Shown: positions 22,016 to 30,121 of the stretch, piece by piece
How positions within the stretch are numbered: position 1 is the stretch's first letter
How the letters are laid out: each line of letters opens with the position of its first letter
Source: Tenuifilaceae bacterium CYCD
GTDB taxonomy: Bacteria; Bacteroidota; Bacteroidia; Bacteroidales; Tenuifilaceae
Direction: 5' to 3'
DNA length: 64,000 nucleotides
Assembly (NCBI GenBank): GCA_036322835.1
Contig: AP027304.1
Span: 310,001 to 374,000, forward strand
Translations under genes and position numbers: made by a program
Notes under the pieces: model-generated
Databases searched by the model: none
Told to the model about the DNA's origin: nothing
What the model saw: only the letters and a program-made list of their open reading frames with translations

Positions 22016-23239
22016 ATGCCCCGTAATCGCCAAAAATCCGAGTTTTGCCTAAACTGCGATTTTCCACTTAGACCCGAGGATAATTACTGCCCAAACTGCG
22101 GACAGGAAAATAACATCAAAAATGTACCTGCGCGATACCTAATTGTTGAACTTTTCGAAGGGTTCTACAGCTTCGACACAAAACTGTGGAACACCATAAA
22201 AGCATCGTTTTTAAAACCCGGAAGAATAACTCTAGAATACCTTGAAGGGAAAAGAGCGCGTTACGTTCCACCACTAAAATTCTATCTTTTCATCAGTTTT
22301 ATATTCTTCCTACTCCTCGGGAAGCTAAGTGATAATGCCATTGATTCAAGTAATATCAATAGCAATATCTTAACCGATGATGATTTAGGTACAATGAACC
22401 TATCTATAAGCGAACTCCTAGGTAATAAAAAGACTTACTACAGCAAGGACAGCACCGATATTAGTTCTGTGGATTTCGATTTCCGATCCAAGGATAGTTT
22501 GCTACAAGTTCTAACAAACCTGCAGACCGCTCACGATACTGTTCTAAATAAACTGCTTTTGCAGGAGGATATTGACACAAACGCTATCACTAGAGAGAAT
22601 TTCAGGAAAGCACTTGCCTTAATTCCATTAAAAAATGCTGCACTGGACTCCATAAAACCCAAATACGAGGTTTACAACAATATTAAATTCGACACCAAGG
22701 AAGAGTACCTTGCCTTTAAAAAGGATGTACCCAACTATAACAACGAGCAACTCGACTCCGTGCTAACTAAATTTGGGAACGATGCGAACTGGTTTAATCG
22801 TCAAATGCTAAAGAAAATGGCTATTTACGATTTCAAAAGTAAAGATAGCATCAAGCAAATAACACAGGCCATTCTTAAAAGCATATCTTTAACCATGTTT
22901 ATAATGATGCCACTTACTGCAATACTACTTCTATTAATATTCTACAGGAAGAAATATTACTACGAGCATCTGATTTTCTCAATCCATCAGCATACCATAT
23001 TTTTCTTTTTCTTTAGTATTATCCTTGCAATTCAAATATATATAAGCGAATCGTTCGGCGAAAAACTTTGGGGATGGTCATTCCTGCTATGCATTGGTTA
23101 TCTTATCATTTCGCTAAAAAACAACTATAAGCAATCATGGGGAAAAACCATTGCAAAGTTTATTTTGATGTCAATTCCTTATGGAATTATTGCATTTATA
23201 CTTACCCTAATTGCTGTGGTTTACGGGTTTTTGGCATAA
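22016..23239 (+). CDS. DUF3667 family zinc-ribbon membrane protein
   Basis: A 407-residue protein with an N-terminal zinc ribbon (C11, C14, C25, C28; CLNC...CPNCG), then the conserved FYSFDTKLWNT...FLKPGRITLEYLEGKRARYVPPLKFYLF block that identifies DUF3667. One membrane segment is near residues 88-104. A polar, probably extracytoplasmic or periplasmic loop of about 185 residues follows, then four more hydrophobic segments toward the C-terminus. The family is widespread in Bacteroidota and its biochemical role is not known. It is flanked by a terminator upstream and stands 58 bp before the OsmC gene in the same direction, so co-transcription with the two small redox genes is possible. The start ATG is followed at once by the zinc ribbon, as in family members. 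Confidence 0.85.
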   Translation: MPRNRQKSEFCLNCDFPLRPEDNYCPNCGQENNIKNVPARYLIVELFEGFYSFDTKLWNTIKASFLKPGRITLEYLEGKRARYVPPLKFYLFISFIFFLLLGKLSDNAIDSSNINSNILTDDDLGTMNLSISELLGNKKTYYSKDSTDISSVDFDFRSKDSLLQVLTNLQTAHDTVLNKLLLQEDIDTNAITRENFRKALALIPLKNAALDSIKPKYEVYNNIKFDTKEEYLAFKKDVPNYNNEQLDSVLTKFGNDANWFNRQMLKKMAIYDFKSKDSIKQITQAILKSISLTMFIMMPLTAILLLLIFYRKKYYYEHLIFSIHQHTIFFFFFSIILAIQIYISESFGEKLWGWSFLLCIGYLIISLKNNYKQSWGKTIAKFILMSIPYGIIAFILTLIAVVYGFLA

Positions 23240-23297
23240 CTAAACATGCTAGATTAAACTTTTGCATAACTTTACTGTTTAGTGTAAAAAAGTTGAT

Positions 23298-23720
23298 ATG
23301 GATAAAGTACAAATTTTTGCCGATTGGCAGGAGGGAATGGCTTTTGAAGCCGAGGTAAACGGGCACAAACTCATGCTCGATGCCGACGAAAAAGTTGGTG
23401 GAACCAATAAAGGACCACGCCCAAAGCCATTAATGCTTGTTGCACTAGCAGGCTGCACAGGAATGGATGTTATATCAATACTAAAGAAAATGAAGGTTGA
23501 TGTGATAAATTTCCGTGTTTGGGTGGAAGCCGAGCAAACCGAAGAGCACCCCAAGCACTATTCTACAATGAAGGTAATATATGAGTTCTGGGGCAAAAAC
23601 CTACCTCTGGAAAACATCAATAAGGCTATTAGTCTATCTGAGGAAAAATACTGTGGTGTTAGCGCTGCTTACCGAAAAGGAATGACAATAACCCACGAAG
23701 TTCGCATCAATGAAGAATAA
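23298..23720 (+). CDS. OsmC family peroxiredoxin-like protein
   Basis: A 140-residue cytoplasmic protein with the OsmC/YhfA fold pattern. The two cysteines expected in the family are present: C53 in ALAGCTGMDV and C119 in EEKYCGVSAA. OsmC/Ohr proteins reduce organic hydroperoxides through such a cysteine pair; this sequence is closer to the YhfA/OsmC side, whose natural substrates are less clear. The length is normal. The DUF1858 gene lies 82 bp downstream and the pair may share a transcript. A peroxide- or sulfur-related redox role is inferred. Confidence 0.85.
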   Translation: MDKVQIFADWQEGMAFEAEVNGHKLMLDADEKVGGTNKGPRPKPLMLVALAGCTGMDVISILKKMKVDVINFRVWVEAEQTEEHPKHYSTMKVIYEFWGKNLPLENINKAISLSEEKYCGVSAAYRKGMTITHEVRINEE

Positions 23721-23756
23721 CATATAGTTGATGGTTTTTCGTTGATAGAAATCAAA

Positions 23757-23795
23757 TTCTTAATTCTGACTTCTTAATTCTGACTTCTTAATTCT
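23757..23795. repeat. 14-bp tandem repeat, 2.8 copies
   Basis: The unit TTCTTAATTCTGAC occurs twice exactly (23757-23770, 23771-23784), plus 11 bases of a third copy. It ends 7 bases before the DUF1858 start codon, so it forms the untranslated spacer between osmC-like and DUF1858 genes. Slippage could change the spacer length. Confidence 0.85.
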
Positions 23796-23802
23796 TTAAA
23801 CA

Positions 23803-24003
23803 ATGTCAATCACCAAGGATATACAAATTGAAGATTTGGTTGAGCAACTGCCTCAATCTGTCTCCTATCTCAGGGATAAAGGTATTGTTTGCGTGATTTG
23901 CGGTGAACCAGTTTGGGGTAGTTTGAACGATTTGGCCAAGCAAAAAGGGTTCTCGGATGAAACCATTAAGCAGATTGTTACTGAGTTAAACCAACAGATT
24001 TGA
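23803..24003 (+). CDS. DUF1858 domain protein (hybrid-cluster-associated redox disulfide type)
   Basis: A 66-residue protein consisting of one DUF1858 domain: an amphipathic N-terminal part (IEDLVEQLPQSVSYLRDKGI), then C30 and C33 (CVICGEPVWGSL) and a helical end. DUF1858/TIGR03980 domains are predicted redox-disulfide or helix-turn-helix-like units and are often linked to sulfur or nitrosative chemistry; no reaction has been shown for this one. It follows the OsmC-like gene, which supports a thiol-redox role. The ATG is preceded by the 14-bp tandem repeat rather than a Shine-Dalgarno box, which is normal for the phylum. Confidence 0.8.
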   Translation: MSITKDIQIEDLVEQLPQSVSYLRDKGIVCVICGEPVWGSLNDLAKQKGFSDETIKQIVTELNQQI

Positions 24004-24063
24004 GGAAAATTCAAAACGACTATTCGACTTGTATAGCATACATTGCATCGATAAATAAGACAA

Positions 24064-24126
24064 ATGACAACATTATTCAACAATAATCTTAATTCTAGTT
24101 TTAACAATAATCTGTTGGAACTGTAA
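24064..24126 (+). CDS. Possible 20-residue Asn/Leu-rich peptide ORF
   Basis: ATG at 24064 to TAA at 24124, reading as a short peptide in which two similar segments (LFNNNL and FNNNLL) follow each other. It lies between the DUF1858 stop and the terminator, so it would be on that transcript. It may be chance: the length is small, no family is recognised, and the internal similarity comes from the repeated AACAATAATCT bases. Confidence 0.15.
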   Translation: MTTLFNNNLNSSFNNNLLEL

Positions 24127-24162
24127 GGTTGTTGCTGATAAAAAAGTAAAATTTATAAAAGC

Positions 24163-24195
24163 AAGGCTTTCCTAAAATGGGAAAGCCTTTTTTAG
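24163..24195 (+). terminator. Hairpin terminator after DUF1858 gene
   Basis: A 10-bp perfect stem AAGGCTTTCC/GGAAAGCCTT with a 7-base loop is followed by TTTTTA. Confidence 0.85.
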
Positions 24196-24316
24196 TTTAA
24201 TCAAATCGACATTGAGCCAACAGGCGATGTAAGCAAGTGTAAAATCGGGTATAATTCATCTGCTCCAAAAATAGATAACCTTCCGGGAATATTACCTGAG
24301 AGGTTTAAAAATACCG

Positions 24317-24324
24317 TATATTTG
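24317..24324 (+). promoter_or_regulatory. Bacteroidota -7 element upstream of truA
   Basis: TATATTTG fits TAnnTTTG and ends 18 bases before the truA ATG. No good TTG is seen near -33, so this is a partial match. Confidence 0.4.
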
Positions 24325-24342
24325 CCCTAAACACCTTATTCT

Positions 24343-25128
24343 ATGCCTCGATTCAAACTTACTTTAGAGTACGACGGTTCCCGTTACCGTGGTTGGCAAT
24401 TCCAACGTGAGGTTCCCACCGTTATGGGTAAATTAATGGATGCTATCAAGGAGGTTTACAATAAACACGACTACGAGCTTTATGGCTCTGGACGAACCGA
24501 TGCTGGCGTACATGCCCTTGCTCAGGTTGCCCATTTAGACATCGATTCAACACTCTCTCCCAGTTCCGCAAAATCTAAGCTGAACGATGCATTGCCTGCG
24601 TCTATCAACATACTCAGAATAGAAAAGGCCAAACCAAATTTTCATGCCCGATACGATGCCATCGCCCGAAGCTATGTGTACCACATATCAACCCGAAAAA
24701 CAGCATTTGGGAAGGATTTTGTTTGGTGGATCAAGGATGAGCTCAACGTCAAAGCTATGGCCGATGCAACAGTTCACTTTGTTGGGATGAAAGATTTCAA
24801 ATCATTTGGAACACCCGAAAAAGAAGGCGAATCAACTCTCGTAAAACTTGACCAACTTAAGATATTCGAGATAGACGATTCCATTCTAATACATATTGTT
24901 GGCTCGCACTTCCTATGGAAAATGGTGCGCCGCATAGTTGGAACTTTAGTTGAAGTGGGCAAAGGCAATCTTAGCAATGACGATATCGACTTATTGTTCC
25001 ATCAGCACTCCGACTTACCTGCAAAATTTACCGCACCACCAGCAGGTTTGTACCTCGAAAGGGTTTACTACCCTGGTGACAAGATTGCAGAAGAGCCTGT
25101 TTGGTTGATGAATATTATTAGTTTTTAG
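24343..25128 (+). CDS. truA: tRNA pseudouridine synthase A
   Basis: A 261-residue enzyme that isomerises uridines 38-40 in the anticodon stem of many tRNAs. It begins with the TruA signature LEYDGSRYRGWQ, has the catalytic aspartate D53 in GSGRTDAGVHA, and later SHFLWKMVRRIVGTLVEVG, the conserved second-half motif. Full length for the family. The AmrS gene begins about 60 bp downstream on the same strand, so the two may be co-transcribed; no functional link is known. Confidence 0.97.
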   Translation: MPRFKLTLEYDGSRYRGWQFQREVPTVMGKLMDAIKEVYNKHDYELYGSGRTDAGVHALAQVAHLDIDSTLSPSSAKSKLNDALPASINILRIEKAKPNFHARYDAIARSYVYHISTRKTAFGKDFVWWIKDELNVKAMADATVHFVGMKDFKSFGTPEKEGESTLVKLDQLKIFEIDDSILIHIVGSHFLWKMVRRIVGTLVEVGKGNLSNDDIDLLFHQHSDLPAKFTAPPAGLYLERVYYPGDKIAEEPVWLMNIISF

Positions 25129-25189
25129 TGTATATTGTTTGTTATTAACCTTTATTGGTTTAACTTGTATTGAGCAATATCAAAAAATA

Positions 25190-26200
25190 ATGATTGCTAG
25201 ATACTACACCAAAAAAGAGGATAGCAACGTAACCTGCGAACTTTGCCCCCACAATTGTCACATCAAACCCGATAAATCAGGAGCTTGTGGCGTTCGTAAT
25301 AACATCAACGGAACGCTTGAGGTTGTTTGTTCTGGCATGATTGCCTCCTCCGGGTTGGATCCCATAGAGAAAAAACCGCTGTACCACTTTTTCCCTGGAT
25401 CAAAAATATTCTCTGTTGGAGGATATGGCTGTAACCTTAAATGTGCTTTTTGCCAGAATCATGATATTTCGCAGTATATCCCAGAACGCAGCAATGGCTG
25501 GAAATTAATACAGCCCAATGATCTGGTTCTAAAGGCCAAGGTACTCCCCGAAAATATTGGCATTGCATACACCTATAATGAACCCACAGTTTTTTTTGAA
25601 TTTATGGTTCAAACTGCTGAACTAGTAAAACAGGAGAACCTTAAGAATGTTATGGTATCGAACGGTTTCATCAACCTTAAGCCGCTTGATGAACTGCTTG
25701 AATTAATTGATGCGTTCAACATCGATCTAAAGTCTTTTTCGGACAGCTTCTACCACGAATTAACCGGAGGGCGAATAAATCCAGTTCTTAATACCCTATC
25801 AAGAATAAAAGATTCGGGCAAACACCTTGAAATTACGTTTCTTGTAATTCCCACTAAGAATGATGATCCAAAAGATGCAAACGCAATGTTCACATGGATT
25901 GCGGATAACCTAGGAAACGACACTGTTTTACATATCAACAAATACTATCCTGCATATAAAATGCAAATCCCGCCAACATCCACAGCCAAACTAACGGAAC
26001 TATACGAGATGGCTAAAAGTAGATTAAAACACGTTTACGTTGGAAATCTCCATTCCGAAGAGATGGGCTGCAATACAATTTGCCCCTCATGCCATGCAAC
26101 TGTAATAAAACGATCGGGCTACCACACCGCAATTACAGCATTAGATTCACGAGGATTCTGCAAGATATGCGGGTATGGACCAATTGCAACAATGGAATAG
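25190..26200 (+). CDS. amrS: AmmeMemoRadiSam system radical SAM enzyme
   Basis: A 336-residue radical SAM protein. The frame is open from 25139, but I choose the ATG at 25190 because homologues begin near the cysteine-rich N-terminus (C16, C19, C23, C33) and the extra 17 residues look non-coding. The radical SAM motif CxxxCxxC is C81, C85, C88, and the C-terminus has a second cysteine set (CNTICPSC; CKICGYG). This matches AmrS, of the AMMECR1/Memo/radical SAM family. The substrate is not established. No AMMECR1 or Memo gene is visible in the window, so partners, if present, are elsewhere. It converges with the nitroreductase gene, whose stop lies only 5 bp away, with no terminator between them. 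Confidence 0.9.
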   Translation: MIARYYTKKEDSNVTCELCPHNCHIKPDKSGACGVRNNINGTLEVVCSGMIASSGLDPIEKKPLYHFFPGSKIFSVGGYGCNLKCAFCQNHDISQYIPERSNGWKLIQPNDLVLKAKVLPENIGIAYTYNEPTVFFEFMVQTAELVKQENLKNVMVSNGFINLKPLDELLELIDAFNIDLKSFSDSFYHELTGGRINPVLNTLSRIKDSGKHLEITFLVIPTKNDDPKDANAMFTWIADNLGNDTVLHINKYYPAYKMQIPPTSTAKLTELYEMAKSRLKHVYVGNLHSEEMGCNTICPSCHATVIKRSGYHTAITALDSRGFCKICGYGPIATME

Positions 26201-26205
26201 GATTT

Positions 26206-26775
26206 TTACCCTACAATCAGATCATCAATACTACGCTTGGGAACATGATGCACACCTGCGCTATCGCGCCAGTAAACAACACTTCCATCATCTGAGATAT
26301 TCTCCACAACAACTTCTTCTTTAGGAAAGCCAAGAGCAAGGACTAACGCTATTTTTAAGTGTTCGGGAAGATTTAATAATTTGGCCAACTCCTCTTTTTT
26401 CACTGAGCCAATAATACATCCGCCAAGCCCTTTCTCAACAGCGCCTAGCATAATTGTTTGCGCCATTATCCCCTGATCCCACTGGCATGAGTAGGATATT
26501 TTTTGATCCTCCAGAATAGCGATATATGCAGATGGCCGTTCCCCCTCAACAGGACCATCCCAATTTTTGAGATAACCTGCCCAAGCTAGGGCTGGAAATA
26601 TGTCCCTATTAAGAATTGGTTCATTCGAAATATAAAATTTAAGTGGCTGCAGATTTCTGCCCGAAGGGCAAAGCCTCGCCAAATCTACCAATTCAACCAA
26701 TTGAGATCGTTCAATAATTCTATCTTGATAAAATCGCCGGTAACTGCGGTTTTTCTTTACTAGATCGCTTAGCAT
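26206..26775 (-). CDS. Nitroreductase family FMN oxidoreductase
   Basis: A 189-residue protein of the nitroreductase fold. The N-terminal RSYRRFYQ stretch provides phosphate/FMN-binding Arg residues, CPSGRNLQPLKFYI is the usual SxxNxQPxxF motif variant, and GLGGCIIGSV...LALGFPKEE is the second FMN-binding region. Family members reduce nitro groups, quinones or flavins with NAD(P)H; the true substrate is not visible. It lies downstream of the iron superoxide dismutase gene but is separated from it by a terminator at 26807-26838. That suggests its own promoter in the ~80-bp gap or read-through. Confidence 0.88.
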   Translation of the reverse strand: MLSDLVKKNRSYRRFYQDRIIERSQLVELVDLARLCPSGRNLQPLKFYISNEPILNRDIFPALAWAGYLKNWDGPVEGERPSAYIAILEDQKISYSCQWDQGIMAQTIMLGAVEKGLGGCIIGSVKKEELAKLLNLPEHLKIALVLALGFPKEEVVVENISDDGSVVYWRDSAGVHHVPKRSIDDLIVG

Positions 26776-26806
26776 ATGTTTGTTTGTTATTTTGCTATAT
26801 ATGACT

Positions 26807-26838
26807 CATAAAAAACCCGATGAGTTTAAATCATCGGG
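26807..26838 (-). terminator. Hairpin terminator after Fe-type sod gene
   Basis: Read on the - strand, CCCGATGA/TCATCGGG is an 8-bp perfect stem with a 7-base loop followed by TTTTTTATG. It begins about 20 bases after the sod stop. Confidence 0.8.
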
Positions 26839-26858
26839 CAAAATATTTTAGAATACGA

Positions 26859-27437
26859 TTAGCCCAATCGTTCCTCTACCACTTTCCAATCAACCAAATT
26901 CCAAAATCCCTGTACGTAATCAGGACGACGATTCTGATAATCTAGGTAATACGCATGCTCCCAAACATCGCAGGTTAATAATGGCTTCAATCCACGGCGA
27001 AGAGGATTGCCCGCATTCGACTCCTGACAAATCTCAAGGTGACCCTGATTATTCAATACTAACCAAACCCATCCCGAACCAAATAGAGTTTCCGCAGCCT
27101 TGCTGAAACGCTCCTTCAATTCAGCCAAAGTTCCATAATCCGATTCTATTAATCGGAGTAGGCGACCAGTGGGTACAGATTTAGGAGATGGCGAAAATGC
27201 CTCGAAATAAAAAGTATGGTTCCAAACCTGCGCTCCATTATTGAAAATTCCACCCTCGCCTTCCTTGATAATTGTTTCAAGCGAAGCATCCTCAAAGGGT
27301 GTGCCCACAATCAAATTATTCAAGTTATTAACATAAGCCTGATGGTGTTTACCATAGTGAAACTCGATTGTTTGAGCCGACATTACTGGTTTTAGTGCAT
27401 CGGCAGCATAAGGTAACTTTGGAAGTTCATGCTTCAT
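26859..27437 (-). CDS. sodB: Superoxide dismutase, iron type
   Basis: A 192-residue cytosolic enzyme converting superoxide to hydrogen peroxide and oxygen. The four metal ligands are visible: H27, H74 (QVWNHTFYF), D157 and H161 (DVWEHAYY). Metal type is read from the second shell. Q70 in NNGAQVWNH and the ESNAGNP segment with no Gln match iron enzymes; the manganese pattern is seen in the second sod gene of this window. Bacteroidota enzymes of this group can be cambialistic, so iron is a prediction. The stop codon of the TPR-SpoIIE phosphatase gene is 22 bp upstream, so both are probably on one transcript. Confidence 0.95.
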   Translation of the reverse strand: MKHELPKLPYAADALKPVMSAQTIEFHYGKHHQAYVNNLNNLIVGTPFEDASLETIIKEGEGGIFNNGAQVWNHTFYFEAFSPSPKSVPTGRLLRLIESDYGTLAELKERFSKAAETLFGSGWVWLVLNNQGHLEICQESNAGNPLRRGLKPLLTCDVWEHAYYLDYQNRRPDYVQGFWNLVDWKVVEERLG

Positions 27438-27459
27438 ATCTCTATAGATTTAATTATTA

Positions 27460-29886
27460 CTACGAAAGTCTAAGCCCCATAACAAGTATATCGTCGGTTT
27501 GATTTTCGGCCTCACCCTTCCATTTCTCCAACGATGTCCATATTACATGCTTCTGCTGGTTCATTGGGAGTCCCTTTACCGAGTTAATCAACGAACGAAA
27601 TGCGGTATGCCCAAACTTCTTACTCATTTCTCCACCAAATTGATCCATAAAACCATCGGAAAACATATATATTGTATCACCGGGAGCCAATTTACACTGT
27701 ACCTCATGGAAGGCATCCATTCGTTCGAAGTAAGAAACAGGCATTCTATCCGGTTTTAGCTCTACCAGCCCATCGAAATGAACTGCAATCTTATCAGTCG
27801 GTTCAACTTTGCTGTAAGTGCCAATTAGTATTGGCAAATTTGCACCAGCATAGGTAAGAATCTGTGTGTTTTTATCGTAGGTACAGAGCGCAATGTCCAT
27901 TCCGTCATAGCTATCCTCCTCTCGCCCCTTCTGCCCTAACGCATTAATTATATTCTCCCGTAATGATGAAAGAATACTTGCAGGAGTATGGACAGATTCC
28001 CGAGTTATCATGTCGTTAATCATCGATATACCAAGCATGCTCATAAATCCACCGGGAACCCCATGACCAGTGCAGTCTGCAGCAGCAAATCCTATTTTGT
28101 TTCCGCAATTTCCTACCCAGTAAAAATCCCCGCCTACCGATTCTTTTGGTTGATATACAATAAAGAAATCAGCGAAATGCTGCTGAAGCACCGCAGAGGT
28201 TGGCAGAATGGCTTGCTGAATTTTTTTTGCATAATCAATAGACTCTCCTAAATCGGTGAGCATGTTTATAATCCTATCGCGCTGGTATATCACCAAGTTT
28301 TTTTGAATTTCAATCTCGTCTCGCTGCTCAACAAGCTCTTGTTTTTGCCGTTCAACCTCTAACTGTTGGTGCGCAAGCTGATTATATACACGTTGTTTAT
28401 TCCTTAGGGTATAAAGGAATAGTCCCGAAACAATAAGTGTTAACCCAAATGCCACCATGAAAAAGTAAGCCAAACGAGTTTTGCTTTGTTTCTCTTTTTC
28501 AACTTGTCTAATTTCTGAATCCTTTTGTACAGAATACTTTTTAATTAAAGCATCGTACTCGGACTTAAGCTGCACGGTCAATATCTTTTTAAGGTTATTC
28601 TGTCCCAAAATACTATCATGAACAGCAACATATTGCTGATAGTAATGCAAACTATTCTTACAATCGCTATTTCGGTTGTAAAATTCATACAGATTCTTAT
28701 TAACCAACTCCTTTAAATCAAGCATTTGAGAAGCAACTATTAACTTATCTGCGTCATTCATTAACTCTAACGCATTGCTATGTTGCCCTATCTCAAAATT
28801 CGTAATTGCAAGCTGAATAAGAGATTCAGCCTGGCCTCTAGGTTCGTTCAACTCCTTATAGCTATTTACTGCTAGATTGAGAAACGATAATGATTTATCG
28901 TAAAGTTTTAATTTCCGGTATGTTTCGCCCTTAAATCTATTTACATTAGCCAAACCTCCTCGATCCTTAATTTGTTCCTTTATAATTGCAGCTTGATCAA
29001 AATATATTAAAGCGCTATCCAGTTTGTCCTGCTGAAGAAAAACAGATCCGATATTCATTAAAGAGTTTGATATTCCTCGCCTATCGTTAATCTGAATCTT
29101 AATTGACCACGATTTTTTCAAATTTTCAATAGCTCTATCGTACTCTTTGATGTCCCGGAACACTAATCCAATATTGTTATACTGATAGGCCAATCCCTGC
29201 AAATCGTTAACCTCAACCCTTAAGGGTAAAGCCCGTAGCAAAAAATCGAGAGCATTACTATAATCGCCCTGATACCAGAAGAGAACTCCTATACTATTCA
29301 AAACTGCTGCTATTCCAAACTTATCTTGAAGATTCTCGCGAATAGTTAATGCTTTTATGTATAGCTCCATGGCATCGCTATATTGCCCAATAAGCACATA
29401 CGACTGGCCCAACCCGTAATATGCATCTGCAAGACCAATCGAATCCTCTATATCATTGGCCAAATCGATTGCTAATTTATAATACTGCAAGGAACTATCA
29501 TTGCTATCAATACGTCTGTGAAAATTACCAAGCTGGCAAAAGGCCTTGATCTGCGCACTTTCATTCTGACCTAGTTTAAAATCTTGCAGAGCCTTTTGTG
29601 TCCAATAAATTGCAGAGTCTAAATTTGATAGTTCAAAATAGGTATAGCCAATATAATACTCGCCCCAAGCAATTCCTTGAAGATAATTGGTTTGCTGGGA
29701 TTGAGAAATAATCTCTCGCGAAAGTCTTTGCGCTGCAGCAAACTCCCTTGAGTCTATTAAAGACTTAATTGTGCTAACACTCGAATTAATTTTACTAGTA
29801 TCAATGCCACCCAATGCCAATAAACTTGGCATACCAATAAAAAATAGTAATAGACAGTTAATAAGAATAACTTTTACTTGTCTCAT
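27460..29886 (-). CDS. TPR-repeat membrane protein with SpoIIE-type PP2C phosphatase domain
   Basis: An 808-residue signalling protein. It has a signal peptide or anchor (residues ~1-24), about ten TPR units over residues ~35-430 (typical pattern NSIGVLFWYQGDYSNALDF), a membrane helix near residue 480-500 (AYFFMVAFGLTLIVSGLFLY), a coiled coil rich in Q/E/R, and a SpoIIE domain in the last ~250 residues. The phosphatase metal-binding motifs are intact: DCTGHGVPGGFMSM, YDGMDIALC and MFSDGFMDQFGG. The TPR part is predicted periplasmic and probably senses a protein or peptide, while the phosphatase acts in the cytoplasm on a phosphorylated anti-sigma-antagonist-like protein. No such partner gene is adjacent. 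It is followed after 22 bp by sodB, which suggests a link with stress response. Confidence 0.9.
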   Translation of the reverse strand: MRQVKVILINCLLLFFIGMPSLLALGGIDTSKINSSVSTIKSLIDSREFAAAQRLSREIISQSQQTNYLQGIAWGEYYIGYTYFELSNLDSAIYWTQKALQDFKLGQNESAQIKAFCQLGNFHRRIDSNDSSLQYYKLAIDLANDIEDSIGLADAYYGLGQSYVLIGQYSDAMELYIKALTIRENLQDKFGIAAVLNSIGVLFWYQGDYSNALDFLLRALPLRVEVNDLQGLAYQYNNIGLVFRDIKEYDRAIENLKKSWSIKIQINDRRGISNSLMNIGSVFLQQDKLDSALIYFDQAAIIKEQIKDRGGLANVNRFKGETYRKLKLYDKSLSFLNLAVNSYKELNEPRGQAESLIQLAITNFEIGQHSNALELMNDADKLIVASQMLDLKELVNKNLYEFYNRNSDCKNSLHYYQQYVAVHDSILGQNNLKKILTVQLKSEYDALIKKYSVQKDSEIRQVEKEKQSKTRLAYFFMVAFGLTLIVSGLFLYTLRNKQRVYNQLAHQQLEVERQKQELVEQRDEIEIQKNLVIYQRDRIINMLTDLGESIDYAKKIQQAILPTSAVLQQHFADFFIVYQPKESVGGDFYWVGNCGNKIGFAAADCTGHGVPGGFMSMLGISMINDMITRESVHTPASILSSLRENIINALGQKGREEDSYDGMDIALCTYDKNTQILTYAGANLPILIGTYSKVEPTDKIAVHFDGLVELKPDRMPVSYFERMDAFHEVQCKLAPGDTIYMFSDGFMDQFGGEMSKKFGHTAFRSLINSVKGLPMNQQKHVIWTSLEKWKGEAENQTDDILVMGLRLS

Positions 29887-30054
29887 TTTTTGGCATTTAT
29901 GCAGAATAAATTTTGGGCAGTAAATTTTAATAATGTGACTACAATTTAAATAAAAATAGGTGAATTGTAATTAATCTATATAAAATAATTTGATATTAAG
30001 AGTGTTGTACAAACTAAATCATCGGAATAAAATGACTATCAGTTAAATAATATA

Positions 30055-30081
30055 AAAAGCGACCGGGTTTTTCCCGATCGC
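30055..30081 (-). terminator. Hairpin terminator after Mn-type sod gene
   Basis: On the - strand GCGATCGGG/CCCGGTCGC (one G-T wobble) forms a 9-bp stem with a five-A loop followed by TTTTTATAT, about 40 bases after the stop codon. Confidence 0.8.
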
Positions 30082-30121
30082 CAAACCAAAAATACAAACC
30101 AAACCAAACTAATAAACTATT

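Larger units (their letters stand above)
24004..24342. other. Intergenic region with terminator, a possible 20-codon ORF and a -7 element
   Basis: A 339-base gap between DUF1858 and truA. It holds a possible micro-ORF (24064-24126), a strong terminator (24163-24195) and, before truA, TATATTTG at 24317-24324. The remaining ~110 bases (24200-24310) show nothing recognisable. Confidence 0.7.

Noticed and set aside
25139-25189. Upstream TTG start for the radical SAM gene
   Set aside because: The added 17 residues are not seen in the family and the ATG at 25190 precedes the conserved Cys-rich start.
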